Assembly (NCBI GenBank): GCA_002150815.3
Contig: NDFF03000375.1
Coordinates: forward strand, 1-54,232
Direction: 5' to 3'
From: Grammothele lineata
Taxonomy: Eukaryota > Basidiomycota > Agaricomycetes > Polyporales > Polyporaceae
Length of the DNA: 54,232 bases
A program made the position numbers and the translations under genes. Under the pieces are notes generated by a model, which did no database searches, had not been told where the DNA came from, and was given only the letters and a program-made list of their open reading frames with translations. This document shows positions 1-9,400 of the stretch, piece after piece. Every line of letters begins with the position of its first letter. The stretch's first letter is position 1.

Positions 1-11
1 GCCAGCCGGCA

Positions 12-1640
12 TTACAACCCTTGGAGAAAATCCTTCTCGTCGATGACCTCCTCGATGCGAGCGGTTTCGACAGCAGGTTCCTCGCTCTTCTTTTCGTCGA
101 ACTGCTTGAGGGCGGCGGCGATAAACTCCATGCGTTCGCGGTGTTCAGCCTCCTTCTCCTCGGTCGAGCGGATGCGAGTGGCCGGTGCCTTGCCTTTGTC
201 CTGAGAGGTGGATGTCGTTGGAGTGTCGAACTTCTTAGGCATTTCGTAGTAGCCTTTGTATTTGGGGTTGCGACACTTCTCGTTCTTCTTGTACGGGTGT
301 TTACCGCAGCGGAAGCACTTCTTGTTGTCCATCCATTCCATCTGTTCCTTGGACAGCTTCTCCGGTTTCTTCATCGCGTCGATGTCCATTGCGTTAGGAT
401 CTTTGGACGAGCTCGGCTGTGAGCTGAACGAGCGGGTCTTGCGGCCGTGGTCGTTGCGAAGTTCCGTGTCAAGAGCGAGAACCCAATCGAGGTAAGCGAC
501 CCAGGTCTTGGGGACCTGCTGCGGTGCTGTTACCGTGATGACGGTCTTGGACTGGGAGAGCTCCTTGCCGAGTTGGTCGTTGATGCGGCGAATGAGCTCG
601 ACGTCGCTGTAACCGGTCTGGTGGGCGTAGCGGCGGAATTGTTCAGCGAACTGAGTGAGTGTACTATGGGACTTGTTGCAAATGCTGTCGAGGCTGTTTT
701 GTGCCGTCTTGTCCGGGGCGAGGTCGCGGTATCCGGTGCCGAGACGAGAAACGAAATCCTTCCAGGTGCCGAGGGCTTTGCCTTCGGCGGCTGCCTTAGC
801 ATAATCCGACATGTAATTAGACGGGCCGTCCTCCAGGTACATGAGTGCCGTCGTGATGATCTGGTCGTTGCTGGTGATGTTCTGGTAGCGACACCAGATG
901 CCAAACTTAGTCAACCAATGTTCCAATGTGATACCGTCCTTGGATCCCTTGTAGCGCGGTGGGTCGGCGATCTTCGGCTTAGGTTGATGCGAAGCAGAAG
1001 CGACAGGGGCGGCGTGAGCGGTAGAGCCGAGCGGGGCCGAGGCTTGGGCGTTCATCAGTTGCTGAATCTGCGTGGAGTGCTGCTGGATGACGTTCGAGAG
1101 GACCGTGTTGTTGTTGTTGAGCGTTAGCAACTCAGCATCGAGGGTCTTGATTTTGTCTGAAGCCCTGCTGAGTGCAGCCCTCAAGGCGTCGCGATCCTTG
1201 ATTAGCGTCTGAATTGCCTTGGCCAAGTCATCGATGTTTTCAGCAAACTCGTGGTGAGCCACTGCGTTTGCATCCGCGTGTTCGTAGACCTTAATGCCGA
1301 GGAGGTTGTAGATATGTGCCGTTTGCTGATACGTGATGGTCTTGACGATATTCATGACCCAGTCGATCGTATCATCCGCAAGGCTGAAATCCTGAGCGCT
1401 TGCGCGGATGGCATCCTCTAACCTTTCATATTGCGTGCCATTCCATTCGTAGAACGGAGGGTGGGTAGCCGGTGCGAGGGTCGGAGTCGGGGACGGAGGC
1501 CTGGTTGGTTGTTGCGAGGGAGCCGGATCCGGGTTACCTTGCCGAGATGTTTCCGGTTGCGGGGGGACAGACCCTGGCCGCGATGGATTGCCCAGAAGTC
1601 GATCTGGGTCGATTGGTGCAAAGCGATTTCCGCTTGCCAT
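12..1640 (-). CDS. Retrotransposon Gag polyprotein (542 aa) with zinc knuckle
   Basis: Gag proteins form the intracellular retrotransposon particle and package the element RNA. The N-terminal 60 residues are proline-rich. Residues of roughly 130-190 look like a coiled coil. Around residues 230-390 lies a Ty3-type capsid-like region, with the motif beginning PPRYKG followed by LEHWLTKF and ending near the basic NDHGRK stretch. Near residue 445 a knuckle of the form C-x2-C-x3-H-x7-C (CFRCGKH...C) fits an RNA-binding nucleocapsid finger, slightly irregular compared with the usual CX2CX4HX4C. The start codon at 1638-1640 is the first ATG in the frame, and the stop lies at 12-14. A separate Pol ORF would be expected just beyond the left edge. 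Frame and domain order are clear; the exact element family is inferred. Confidence 0.88.
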   Translation of the reverse strand: MASGNRFAPIDPDRLLGNPSRPGSVPPQPETSRQGNPDPAPSQQPTRPPSPTPTLAPATHPPFYEWNGTQYERLEDAIRASAQDFSLADDTIDWVMNIVKTITYQQTAHIYNLLGIKVYEHADANAVAHHEFAENIDDLAKAIQTLIKDRDALRAALSRASDKIKTLDAELLTLNNNNTVLSNVIQQHSTQIQQLMNAQASAPLGSTAHAAPVASASHQPKPKIADPPRYKGSKDGITLEHWLTKFGIWCRYQNITSNDQIITTALMYLEDGPSNYMSDYAKAAAEGKALGTWKDFVSRLGTGYRDLAPDKTAQNSLDSICNKSHSTLTQFAEQFRRYAHQTGYSDVELIRRINDQLGKELSQSKTVITVTAPQQVPKTWVAYLDWVLALDTELRNDHGRKTRSFSSQPSSSKDPNAMDIDAMKKPEKLSKEQMEWMDNKKCFRCGKHPYKKNEKCRNPKYKGYYEMPKKFDTPTTSTSQDKGKAPATRIRSTEEKEAEHRERMEFIAAALKQFDEKKSEEPAVETARIEEVIDEKDFLQGL

Positions 1641-1713
1641 GATGGAGGGGGAGAGTGGTGTTGTCTATTCAAAAAACTAGTGCCGCTGATACAAACTATT
1701 CCCAAACTAAAAA

Positions 1714-2484
1714 CTATGCGGCCCAATCTAAACTGCGTCCGTACACAAAGATCTTGTTGATCTGCGAGCAGACCTTGGCGTAGTTCTCCTTAAGATCTGT
1801 TAGCTCGATGGAACCGAAGCGTTGGCAGACCCTAAAGATCTCGGTAAACTCGGCGCTGATCCACGTGTGTGAGGCGGGGTTGGCGAGGAGCTTCTCAACG
1901 GCCTCGAGGCGGTCGGTGAAGGTCTGGAGCGCGAGGCGGTCGCACTTGGGTACCTTGGTCTCGAGGAACTCCTTGAAGCGAGGATCCCACAGAGCACCTA
2001 GGCGTTTGAGCGTCGCGGTGACCTTCTTGAGGGCAAGAGTTGCAGACTCCTCGTGGTTCTTGCGGCCGAAGTCGGGAGTGCGGTAGGCGCACTGGATCTC
2101 GTAGGGGTGAGGGCGGAAGTCGGAGAGGCGAGGCTTCCTGACGGGCGGGCCGCGCGGTGAGGTAAGGCGCTCGGCTAGCGGGCGGCGGGTGATGCGTTCG
2201 CGTAGGGTGAGACCCTTAGCGATGGGAATGGGAGGTGGGAGCGGCTTGCGACGAGGGACGAGCGGCGTAGGGTTGGCTGCCTTCTTGGCGAGGCGGCGGC
2301 GGCGGGCAGCGTCGGCCTTGTCCTTGGCGAGGATGTAGTCGACCTGCTCGACGGCGGGACGGTGCCTACACTCCGGGTAGTTGTCCGGGTCTTCGTCGGC
2401 GAAGGGATCAAATGATAAACGTGCGGGACAACGGTCCACAAACTCCTGGGGGGAAGAGAGGCGGGACGCGAGTGACTTGGACAC
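1714..2484 (-). CDS. Extra ORF upstream of Gag in the retrotransposon (256 aa), function unknown
   Basis: This uninterrupted ORF begins only 40 nt inside the LTR and ends 73 nt before the Gag start, so it is the first reading frame on the element's transcript. I do not recognise a domain. The N-terminal third is charged, with a run of basic residues (AARRRRLAKKAA) and a proline/basic linker (VPRRKPLPPPIP). The C-terminal half (from about residue 140) is predicted to be helical, with regularly spaced leucines and lysines (LALKKVTATLKRLGALWD). It has no zinc finger and no membrane segment. A nucleic-acid-binding or Gag-assisting role is possible from charge and position, but that is inference. 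Confidence 0.6.
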   Translation of the reverse strand: MSKSLASRLSSPQEFVDRCPARLSFDPFADEDPDNYPECRHRPAVEQVDYILAKDKADAARRRRLAKKAANPTPLVPRRKPLPPPIPIAKGLTLRERITRRPLAERLTSPRGPPVRKPRLSDFRPHPYEIQCAYRTPDFGRKNHEESATLALKKVTATLKRLGALWDPRFKEFLETKVPKCDRLALQTFTDRLEAVEKLLANPASHTWISAEFTEIFRVCQRFGSIELTDLKENYAKVCSQINKIFVYGRSLDWAA

Positions 2485-2510
2485 TAACGCGTGGCGCCGG
2501 TTGAAGTAAA

Positions 2511-2522
2511 CAGACTTGTTCT
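2511..2522 (-). promoter_or_regulatory. Self-priming primer-binding site (Tf1-like)
   Basis: Just inside the LTR the minus strand reads AGAACAAGTCTG. This is the exact 12-nt complement of CAGACTTGTTCT at 2738-2727 on the same strand, located about 30 nt downstream of the LTR TATA box, i.e. at the expected 5' end of the element RNA. Tf1 of fission yeast and related elements prime reverse transcription by folding the mRNA 5' end back onto such a site instead of using a tRNA. Confidence 0.72.
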
Positions 2523-2524
2523 AA

Positions 2525-2928
2525 TGTCACGGCAGGTGCCGCCACAAGGACAAACAAACAAAGAAAGCGCTGGGGCTTACTTGTGGGGCAAACAAACAAA
2601 AGGTGCTGCGATGGTGTGCAAACAGAGGTGCAGCGAGGGGCAGTGCCGTTAGGCTGCAAGCAGGCAGGAGTCTAGCAAAGAGATGTATAGAGGGAGGACT
2701 CCCGGTAAGGAGGAGGAGCGAACAGAAGAACAAGTCTGCCCTCTCAGGGTCAGACAGGGGGTCCTTATATACATGTGGGGGGTCTACAATACACTACCTA
2801 TGATTGGACGCTAAAGATAGGGGGAATATCAAATGGTTACCAAGGGAGCGAGTCTGGATTGCATCCGGGTGATCCAGAGCTCGGGACACGTGAAATAGGA
2901 ATGGCCGGAAGGATCCGGAGGGGTGACA
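2525..2928 (-). repeat. 5' LTR of the left gypsy element (404 bp)
   Basis: The segment starts and ends with a six-base inverted repeat (TGTCAC/GTGACA) carrying the TG...CA ends usual for LTRs. It contains a TATA box and is followed directly by a primer-binding site and coding ORFs. The flanking base run after 2928 (TCATC) would be the target duplication, but the partner LTR is not in the window. Confidence 0.72.
2765..2771 (-). promoter_or_regulatory. TATA box in the LTR
   Basis: The minus strand reads TATATAA followed by GG. A start 27-33 nt downstream would place the RNA 5' end at about 2738, exactly where the sequence complementary to the primer-binding site begins, so the two signals support each other. 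Confidence 0.65.
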
Positions 2929-2972
2929 TCATCCATGAAGTAAGACGTATGTAATAGGGCCCAGAAGGGTCC

Positions 2973-3050
2973 TGCCATGTGGTCTGTAGGGTTCCCTGAA
3001 GGTTTAGGGGTTCTCCCGCCCTGGGTTCGATCCCTGCAAGGGGCGAAACA
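2973..3050 (+). other. tRNA-like Pol III promoter remnant (possible SINE head)
   Basis: A perfect B-box match GGTTCGATCCC lies at 3024-3034. About 44 nt upstream (2980-2990) is a poor A-box-like sequence. The spacing is tRNA-like, but the arms do not form a convincing acceptor or T stem, so this is not called as a tRNA gene. It may be a tRNA-derived SINE fragment. Confidence 0.25.
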
Positions 3051-3077
3051 AATAGGGGCGCCTTTCCTGGGCGTTAA

Positions 3078-3329
3078 GACCACGTGAGATCGAAAACCGT
3101 TACACTACGTCGACAATTCCCTCTCGCACCCGCGTACGCCACTACCTTCAACAGCTGCCAAGGTTTGACTCTTGATAAGGTCGCCGTCGATCTGATAAAA
3201 CCGGTCTTTTCACATGGCCAGTTGTACACCGCACTGTCTCGAATCCGTCACCATACTCACGGTCGAGTCCGGCTCCCTCCCGGCGAGACAACTACTCCAA
3301 ACGTGACATTTCCTTCACTGTTACTGTAA
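3078..3329 (+). pseudogene. Helitron/Pif1-like helicase, C-terminal fragment
   Basis: Helitron transposons encode a Rep-helicase protein whose C-terminal end resembles Pif1 helicases. This frame carries the late helicase motifs RRQFPLAPAYATTFNSCQG, the following TLDKV, and HGQLYTALSRIR, then the PPGETTTPNV tail before a stop. That is the natural C-terminus of this family. Everything upstream is missing: an in-frame stop lies at 3075-3077 and the ATPase motifs I-III are absent. The fragment is about 80 residues of a protein usually well over 1000 residues. It is probably a relic broken by later insertions, and no convincing Helitron 3' hairpin and CTRR end was identified. Confidence 0.8.
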
Positions 3330-3634
3330 CTGTCCGTAGTGATTTAGTGAATGCCATTTGGACCACAAATAGTCTGACTACCTCAACCTGCCGGAGCGAA
3401 GCGATGGCGCCTCTTGTAAGGTATTACACCAATATGGTTGTATTCCCTGCAAATATGTAGTTGCCTAGAAGACTGACCGTGACGACTACCGCCACAAGCG
3501 TTCAGGAGCTCCAAGACTTCATTCGTCATGAATGTTGACCTTGAATCATAGTGAGTCCTGCTCACACGCATCACTGAAGCACGTCTCTCATCTACTCCTT
3601 CTCGATGTGTGAACCTTCTCAGATACGCCACATA
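3330..3634. other. Spacer between helicase remnant and TIR element
   Basis: No credible coding frame was found. A Helitron 3' end would be expected here, but no clear terminal hairpin followed by CTRR was recognised. The last two bases (TA, 3633-3634) are the left target copy of the next element. Confidence 0.5.
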
Positions 3635-3670
3635 CATCAGGAAAACCGCCCCCAGCCAATTAGCGCTATT
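3635..3670 (+). repeat. Left terminal inverted repeat
   Basis: Begins CATCAGG next to a flanking TA and matches the inverted right end in 34 of 36 bases. Confidence 0.75.
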
Positions 3671-3717
3671 TACCGCTAATAGTAGCTGATTAGCGGCCAT
3701 TGTGCTAATTGGCTGGG
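3651..3717. repeat. Nested hairpin at the left end of the TIR element
   Basis: A 14-bp arm (3651-3664) pairs perfectly with 3704-3717, and inside it an 8-bp arm (3673-3680) pairs with 3689-3696. Each arm contains the ATTAGC motif, so the whole left end can fold into a two-stem structure. The right end has the same motif twice, but in direct orientation. Confidence 0.7.
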
Positions 3718-6277
3718 TTATAAAGGTTACCCTCGCAATTAACGAGCATTAGCCCCCATGTGCACGGAGTTAGCTGCAGACTACCGCTAATTTGACACTA
3801 ACTATGACACAATTGTGTTACAATCCGCTATGAGAAGTAGACATTCATTCGGATTCACAGCCAATTCGGAAGAATAACCGTATGCATTGTATAAACTACT
3901 CTACAATACAGGATGCATACAACTACAGTGCCTACACAACACACTATGATGTAACTAACTTCCCGTTGTCACCTTCGTTCCTAACATTTGAGCCTGCAAC
4001 GTGCTATCCGCATCTCACACATAAGAAATAGGTCAGGCGTATGAGAGGGAGTCGGGACTAGGCTGTGATGGGAAAGGCACGAGCATGAGCGCTGTGATAG
4101 CGTGAGCGCAGTGTACACACCTCCTCAACGTGCGTTGTAAGGGACTCATGCTATGGAGAAGAGCAAGGGATAATGGGGACGCTGACGAGAGACTCACCGA
4201 GCAAGGCTATATGCGACCCGTTGCGAAGCCCAGCTTCAGCAGCTAGACGTGACACTACGTGAAGGCGCGGGAGGGGCGGTGAGTCAAGGTAAGTAAGCGA
4301 CTACTAAAGACTCACAGGTAGTCCAGCGTGAAGCGCTGAATAACCTTCTCGACGAAAACCGATGCTGCTACTAATGAAGAGCGGGCAGAATATCAGTACG
4401 AAAACTAAATACCATAGAGGAATCCCACTCACTGATGGTGGATGACAAGGCTTGATGTCGAGCAGGACATACAAAACAGTGGGTACGAAGAGCATAGCCC
4501 TGGCCCCAATGTACGTCCGTTAAAACGTGCAAGGCGTGCGCATCAAGTAACGAAAGACGTACCAGCACATGGAACCGCTCAGATCGTGTTATGCCTACTT
4601 CCATTCGAGTATGGGGTCCATATTGACTGATACAGACGACGAAGTTGGCATGTCAGGGCGAGGTGTCCACTGCGGTGAGCAGAGGAGCTGTGTGCGAGCT
4701 TCCTTACGGCCGGATGAAGGGGATAAGGCGAAGCAGAACGAAGAGCAGAGGCTACGTGGTGTGCGCGGCCGCGTCAGCGCCTCGGTGGTTTAGGGCAGGC
4801 TCAGCGAGACTTCCATCGATTCGACCTAGCAAGCTAAGCGCCAGCTCTACACCACGAACTTCGAAGCCTCTCCACACCCCTCCCCCGCCCTCTGCTTGTC
4901 TCCGTCCGCGCATCCCGACATCATTAACAGCTATTGAGCCACCATAATCAACTCTCGTGTTCCCACGCCTGCAAAATGTTAGTCCAGCAGCCACGATAAT
5001 CGTGGTCGTGTTCTTCGGTGTGAATCCTCTGTAAGTGCATGCATTCTTCCCCATGCACTACCGCCCCTCACTGTCTGTATAGGCACCTCTCCAGCAGTTC
5101 ACATGCAGCGCTGCACAGGCCTCCCGTGGCTCGAAGGTCAATGCTAGGTACCGCGAGCAGCGGAGGATGCCATTGATGGGGATGAGGACGAGGAGGCCGA
5201 GGAGGAGGCGCGGGAATGTGTGCCATAGGTGAGTCTTCGCTCCTACCTTGCATGCGTCCATGTCCACCGCCACTGCGACCACCGCAGTGCTCCGCTAAGG
5301 CAGCAAGTCCCCGCGAGCATGCGAGTCCCCCACGTGTTGCGCGTGAGTCGGATGTAGAGTCCCTCACCTGGGGGTCAGGCGCGCAGCGACGGCTCGTCGT
5401 CCTAAGGTGGAGGAGGGGGAACAGGGTCGTGAATGGCTTCGCAGGTGGGCTGCCATGTGTATTACACCTGCCCCCAATGAAACTACCACTGGCAACTCAA
5501 ATGTCCATGCAGTCCAGCACCCCTCACGTCAACATGAATCCCCTTGCTCGTGACGAAGAATGAATGGATACAGGCATGGTGCGTGCACGTTCTCGTCTGT
5601 TCACTCCGATCATTATCAGCCGTATAACAACTTGCTCATGATAGGTACTATGGGAGGGTAAGGTACATCACCCAGCACAGCACGCTGGGCAGCCAGGACG
5701 CCGACGGCGGGGCAGGGTTCGCGCGGGCAGCTGCCTCCGAAGCGGCCGAATCGAGAACGGGGGAGTCGTAAGACTAGCCGGGCTCGCGCGCCTCGCTGTG
5801 TCGAGACAGCGGCGGACAGACGGCCTGCAAAGACACTGCAAGCAGCTCGCCATCGCGCGATCCGTGCTCGTTACGCGCTATCGACACTTGTCAATGCGCA
5901 AATGTATACTGTGTCACTCGCGGTGGGCCGTCCCTCAGGTACGCACCCGCCCACGCCCTGTTTGCTCAGCCGCCCGGGCGGATGACGGCTTTGCCCTTGG
6001 GCTGGTGACAGGAGAGATAGAATCTGATTCATGTTGCCACGATTTGTATGTACGTAGTCGCTGTAGTATAGTGTTTAATGATGAAGCTACATTCTTTACC
6101 ACAAACAAGGTAGCGAGATGAGCGGAATTAGTGAACTGTGGAAGTAAATTGCAGCCTCAATGTAATTGCCCGTGCGCATTACGGTAAATGTAAGACTATT
6201 ACACGCTAATTGGCTCGTTTACAAAGGCGACTCTAGGAATATACAGAAGTAGCTGCAAAAAGCGGCTAATACGGCTC

Positions 6278-6313
6278 AATAGCGCTAATTGGCTAGGGGG
6301 GGTTTTCCTGATG
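6278..6313 (-). repeat. Right terminal inverted repeat
   Basis: Inverted copy of 3635-3670, followed by TA at 6314-6315. A second direct GCTAATTGGCT motif lies about 70 bp inside it. Confidence 0.75.
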
Positions 6314-6315
6314 TA

Positions 6316-6596
6316 ATGTCTTCTATACTGTGTCATATCCAGCGACAGCGATGACAAATCCGCCGCGAGCGGAGGCTATCGATATCCTCTCGTGGGCTTT
6401 CCGCGCGATACAATGCTTTCACGATTCAGAGACATCCCAGAGCTGACGATCATGATACTGATTGATTTTGTTATAGTATAGACGATCTACGAACAAAGCC
6501 CTCATTGATGTGAGGCGTGTCGTGCACAGACTCATCTCGCGCCGAAGTCATACCGTGCTAAGTATCTTCCCTAGTGTTGGCGTCCATGGGCTCACC
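6316..6596. other. Intergenic spacer, no feature seen
   Basis: Lies between the TIR element and the 3' end of the glutathione transferase gene. No frame, repeat or RNA was recognised. Confidence 0.5.
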
Positions 6597-7508
6597 CTAG
6601 TCGCGCTGAACAATGGGGTACGACTTCATCTTGGCCACTGTCTCTGTCTGCACGGGTAGGTGCGATGTTTCAGCCATAGCCCGAGATCCCACGCGTTGCC
6701 ACGCCACCGGCATGCACTCACCTCATCAGGCAGGGCCTTCTGCACGCTCGGACGCGCCTTCAAATCCTCCACGTACTTCATCAAGCGCGCAAAGCGCGGC
6801 TCGCTCAGCGCCTCGAAGGCTTTCCTGCCCTCCCCGACGGGGTACTTGCCGATGTCGTATTCCAAGAGCAAGATCCCGCGCAAGAGCATCGGCGCGATCG
6901 CGATGTCCGCGAGCGAGAACTCCCCGACCGCAAAGCCGCTTGGGGGCAGGCGCGCCTGAAGTGCCTCGAACGCATTGAGGAAGGTGGACGTCGAGTTGCC
7001 TTGGAAGATGACCTCCCGGAGCGAGTCCAAGAACGACGACTCGAAGGACGTGATGAGCACACGCGCCGCCGCGCGCTTGACGGGGTCTGCAGGGAGGAGG
7101 TGCGCCTCGGGGAAGAGCTCGGCGATGAACTCGTTGATGACGAGCGACTCCGGGATCTTCGCAGAATCCGCTGACGGTCCGTCCGCGTCTGTTACGGATC
7201 CGCCATAACTGATCGCGGGAACCTATGGTGTATCGAGGATCGTTTAGCGTCGTAAAATGATGAAAGCATAGAAAAGATGGGCGTACCTTTCCGGACGGGT
7301 TCACTTTTTCGACGTACCAGGCAGGCTTGTTGGTGGTGTCGATGACGTACAGGCTGTACTTGGCCTTTGCCTCCTCGAGCGCTATCTGCACGCGCTGAAC
7401 GAAGGGAGAGACCTAAGGCGAACCACTGCCGTGTCAGGCTAGTAGAATGCACAACCATTCTCGGCCTACCTGGTAACCATACAAGATAATTTGACCAGAT
7501 TGAACCAT
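6597..7508 (-). CDS. Glutathione S-transferase, omega/Ure2-like (238 aa, four exons)
   Basis: Glutathione transferases conjugate or reduce substrates with glutathione in the cytosol. Exons read 7508-7470, 7412-7287, 7222-6722 and 6647-6597, all with GT-AG introns of 57-74 nt and matching phase. The N-terminal thioredoxin-like domain has SPFVQRVQIALEEA (about residue 15), then NPSGKVPAI and PESLVINEF, which form the glutathione site. The helical C-terminal domain has VGEFSLADIAIAPML (about residue 155) and ends in a helix, RFARLMKYVEDLKARPSVQ. Omega-type enzymes usually have Cys at the start of the active-site CPF/CPY motif; here it is Ser. That favours conjugating chemistry or an Ure2-type relative, by inference. 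A TATA box lies about 90 nt upstream. Confidence 0.9.
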
Positions 7509-8079
7509 CTTAGAGGAATGTGGGGTGTACGTTGGGTGAGAGGGGTTTGTGAGTGTGCACTGGCGATGGCGTCGACGGATCGATCCTGGGCTGCCTTTAT
7601 ACTCGAGAGCTCGCGTACGCAGCCGCGCTCAGCCGTCGCCGTCGCGGCGTTTCCGAACATCTGCTCCGCGCCGATGAAACGATGTGGTCAAGCATTCACG
7701 TCTTAGAAGCCGGCTACTGATAGATAGATTCAGCACTGCGCAGATCTCGAAGAGTTCCTGGGAAAGGGAACCTATACGCGCTGTCGAATTCCATAAAACG
7801 CTCCTTCTGCTGAGTCAGGAACTGGTTTACAAGGCAGAAGCACCGATGACGGATATGTATCCCGGAGTCGGTCTCCGACGCCTCGGGTTACTTAGCCCGA
7901 GTCGGCATTCAAAGAGAATGAAAGATTTGCTACATAACGAACACCGACTCCAGGTGACCTCGACCTACGTAAATAACACGCCAAGAACCAACACGAGTAT
8001 AATACTCGAGAAGCTGTGCGCAACGCAACTTAATGCAGTGACAAAGAAACCACAAAATCAAATCGCTTCAACGCCTCCT
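7509..8079. other. Intergenic region between two minus-strand genes
   Basis: Contains the glutathione transferase promoter and the 3' flank of FtsJ-like copy A. A plus-strand frame in this stretch has no recognisable motif and overlaps the FtsJ-like exon, so it is not called. Confidence 0.5.
7594..7601 (-). promoter_or_regulatory. TATA box of the glutathione transferase gene
   Basis: TATAAAGG on the minus strand, 86-93 nt upstream of the ATG at 7506-7508. Confidence 0.55.
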
Positions 8080-9339
8080 TCACAGAATGCCCCTCCTTTC
8101 GAGGAGCCTTCTCAACCCGACCTCCTGTATCTTCCAAACACTACGTCCATGGTGAATCAGACGGTCGAGATACTTCTGCAGAATCTCCTCCTCTGACACG
8201 ATGAAGTCCAGCTCGCCCGGGCGCATCGGACGGCACGTCCCGCCCTCGCCCCCGAACCTCAGCTCCCTCCACAGCCCCCGGAGCCCTCGAAGCCATAAAC
8301 GCCTCCGCGGGCCGTCGCGCACGCCCTTGGCGACGACGTAGAAGGTGCTCCGCGCCATGTGCATCACGCGCGGCTTGTGCACGATGACCTCGGCGGAGAG
8401 TACGTCGAGCACGAACAGGAGCTGCGCAGAGGGCGCGCTCTCGAATTGCGAGAGCTTCGTGACGAGCGTGCCCCCCGGGCGGAGCGTGGTCAGCGCGAGG
8501 ATGAGCTGCGCGACAAGCAGGGCGTCCCGGAAGGAGCGGGTCGGGCACGGCCATTCGCGCGGGTAGGTGGGGGTTGGGGCGGGGAGGTCTCCGTGCGCGG
8601 GTTTGTAGGTGCGCAGTGCATGCCCGTCGAGGAGGACGAGCGGGAAGCGGTGGTGCAATGCGGAAGGGAGAGGCTCGAGTGCTGGGTAGGATCCGCGAGC
8701 ACCGGGGCGGGAGTGGTTAGGGCCAGGGGAGAAGTCGTAGTCGAGTATATCGTGCTCGATGACCTGATAACGGCCCTCGTGGAGAAAGTCCTTCTCGAGG
8801 AAGCTAGCGTAACCGCCTTGGACTTCGGGGAGCGTAACGCCCGTCCCGCGAGCGCGACAGTTCTTGTGTAAGATGAACGAGCTAAAGCCGCCCGGAGCAA
8901 ACCTGGACGAAGATACATTTCTTAACACGCGCTTAGACATGAGAGCGGGTAGTCTCTCGGCTCACCCGATGTCGAGGAAGTCGAAGTAGCCCTGTGGTTG
9001 AACCACCCTAGCTTTTCGGTCCATTTCGCTCATGATCGTTTTCATCATGCTGAACCAAAAGCGGGAGGTATTGTCATTCGGGTTGTCCGCAGTTTGTCGT
9101 TGCTCCTTGAAGTGGGCATCAAGACCCTCATCGTTCCAGCCCTACGTAACGTTTACATAAGCAAGTGCTACAAGACAGGACAAGTGGCTCCGTCGTGCCT
9201 TTTGGCGGAGTTCTGCGAGTCTAGAAAGTTCCGGGACTTTGCGCCGAGCCAGTATAGCATTAGTGTCAAGTTTATATCCAGGCCTATAAGGACTACTGGT
9301 ATCAGCAAGATGAGTGGCGTCGGGTGATGGGGAGGACAT
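8080..9339 (-). CDS. FtsJ-like SAM-dependent methyltransferase, copy A (379 aa)
   Basis: FtsJ/RrmJ-type proteins transfer a methyl group from S-adenosylmethionine to ribose 2'-OH groups of RNA. Three exons: 9339-9199, 9141-8966, 8902-8080. Exon phases agree with copies B and D. The SAM-binding loop IGFAPGGFSSFIL is split by intron 2 at residue 106. Further motifs are GTGVTLPEVQGGY, the motif-IV-like LVLLDGHALR and LRPGGTLVTKLSQFES (about residue 240). The latter keeps a Lys at the position of the RrmJ catalytic lysine; copies B and D do not. The C-terminal arm (FIVSEEEILQKYLDRLI) is shared by all copies. Intron 1 starts with GC rather than GT. Its RNA substrate is unknown. A TATA box lies ~55 nt upstream. 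Confidence 0.85.
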
Positions 9340-9392
9340 GGTGTCAAGTGTCGAGAGTAGTGAGCGAGCTCAAGGAGAGGAGAGGTGGGGTG

Positions 9393-9400
9393 TTTATATA
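9393..9400 (-). promoter_or_regulatory. TATA box of FtsJ-like copy A
   Basis: TATATAAA on the minus strand, 54-61 nt upstream of the ATG (9337-9339). Copy D has a comparable AT-rich TATA-like sequence at a similar distance. Confidence 0.6.

Larger units (their letters stand above)
1..2928 (-). mobile_element. Ty3/gypsy LTR retrotransposon, 5' part (element runs off the left edge)
   Basis: Read on the minus strand, this stretch gives a 5' LTR (2928 to 2525), a short leader, an ORF of 256 residues, and a Gag ORF of 542 residues that ends at the window edge. Pol and the 3' LTR must lie to the left and are not visible. The LTR assignment rests on a terminal TGTCAC/GTGACA inverted repeat, an internal TATA box, and a primer-binding sequence immediately inside the LTR. 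Both ORFs are uninterrupted, which suggests a fairly young copy. Because the second LTR is outside the window, the target duplication cannot be tested. Confidence 0.8.
3635..6313. mobile_element. Non-autonomous DNA transposon with 36-bp terminal inverted repeats
   Basis: The 36 bases at 3635-3670 recur inverted at 6278-6313 with 34 of 36 matching, both starting CATCAGGAAAACC (with one C/G variant just after). Both ends are flanked by TA (3633-3634 and 6314-6315), consistent with a TA target duplication. Both subterminal regions are rich in GCTAAT/ATTAGC motifs (at least nine copies). The 2.68-kb interior shows no recognisable transposase, and the short frames inside it look random. A TA target is known from Tc1/mariner and some other superfamilies, but I cannot assign one. 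Mobilisation in trans is inferred. Confidence 0.68.

Noticed and set aside
3024..3034. tRNA gene at the perfect B box
   Set aside because: No acceptor stem, poor T stem and a weak A box; only a tRNA-like remnant is supported.
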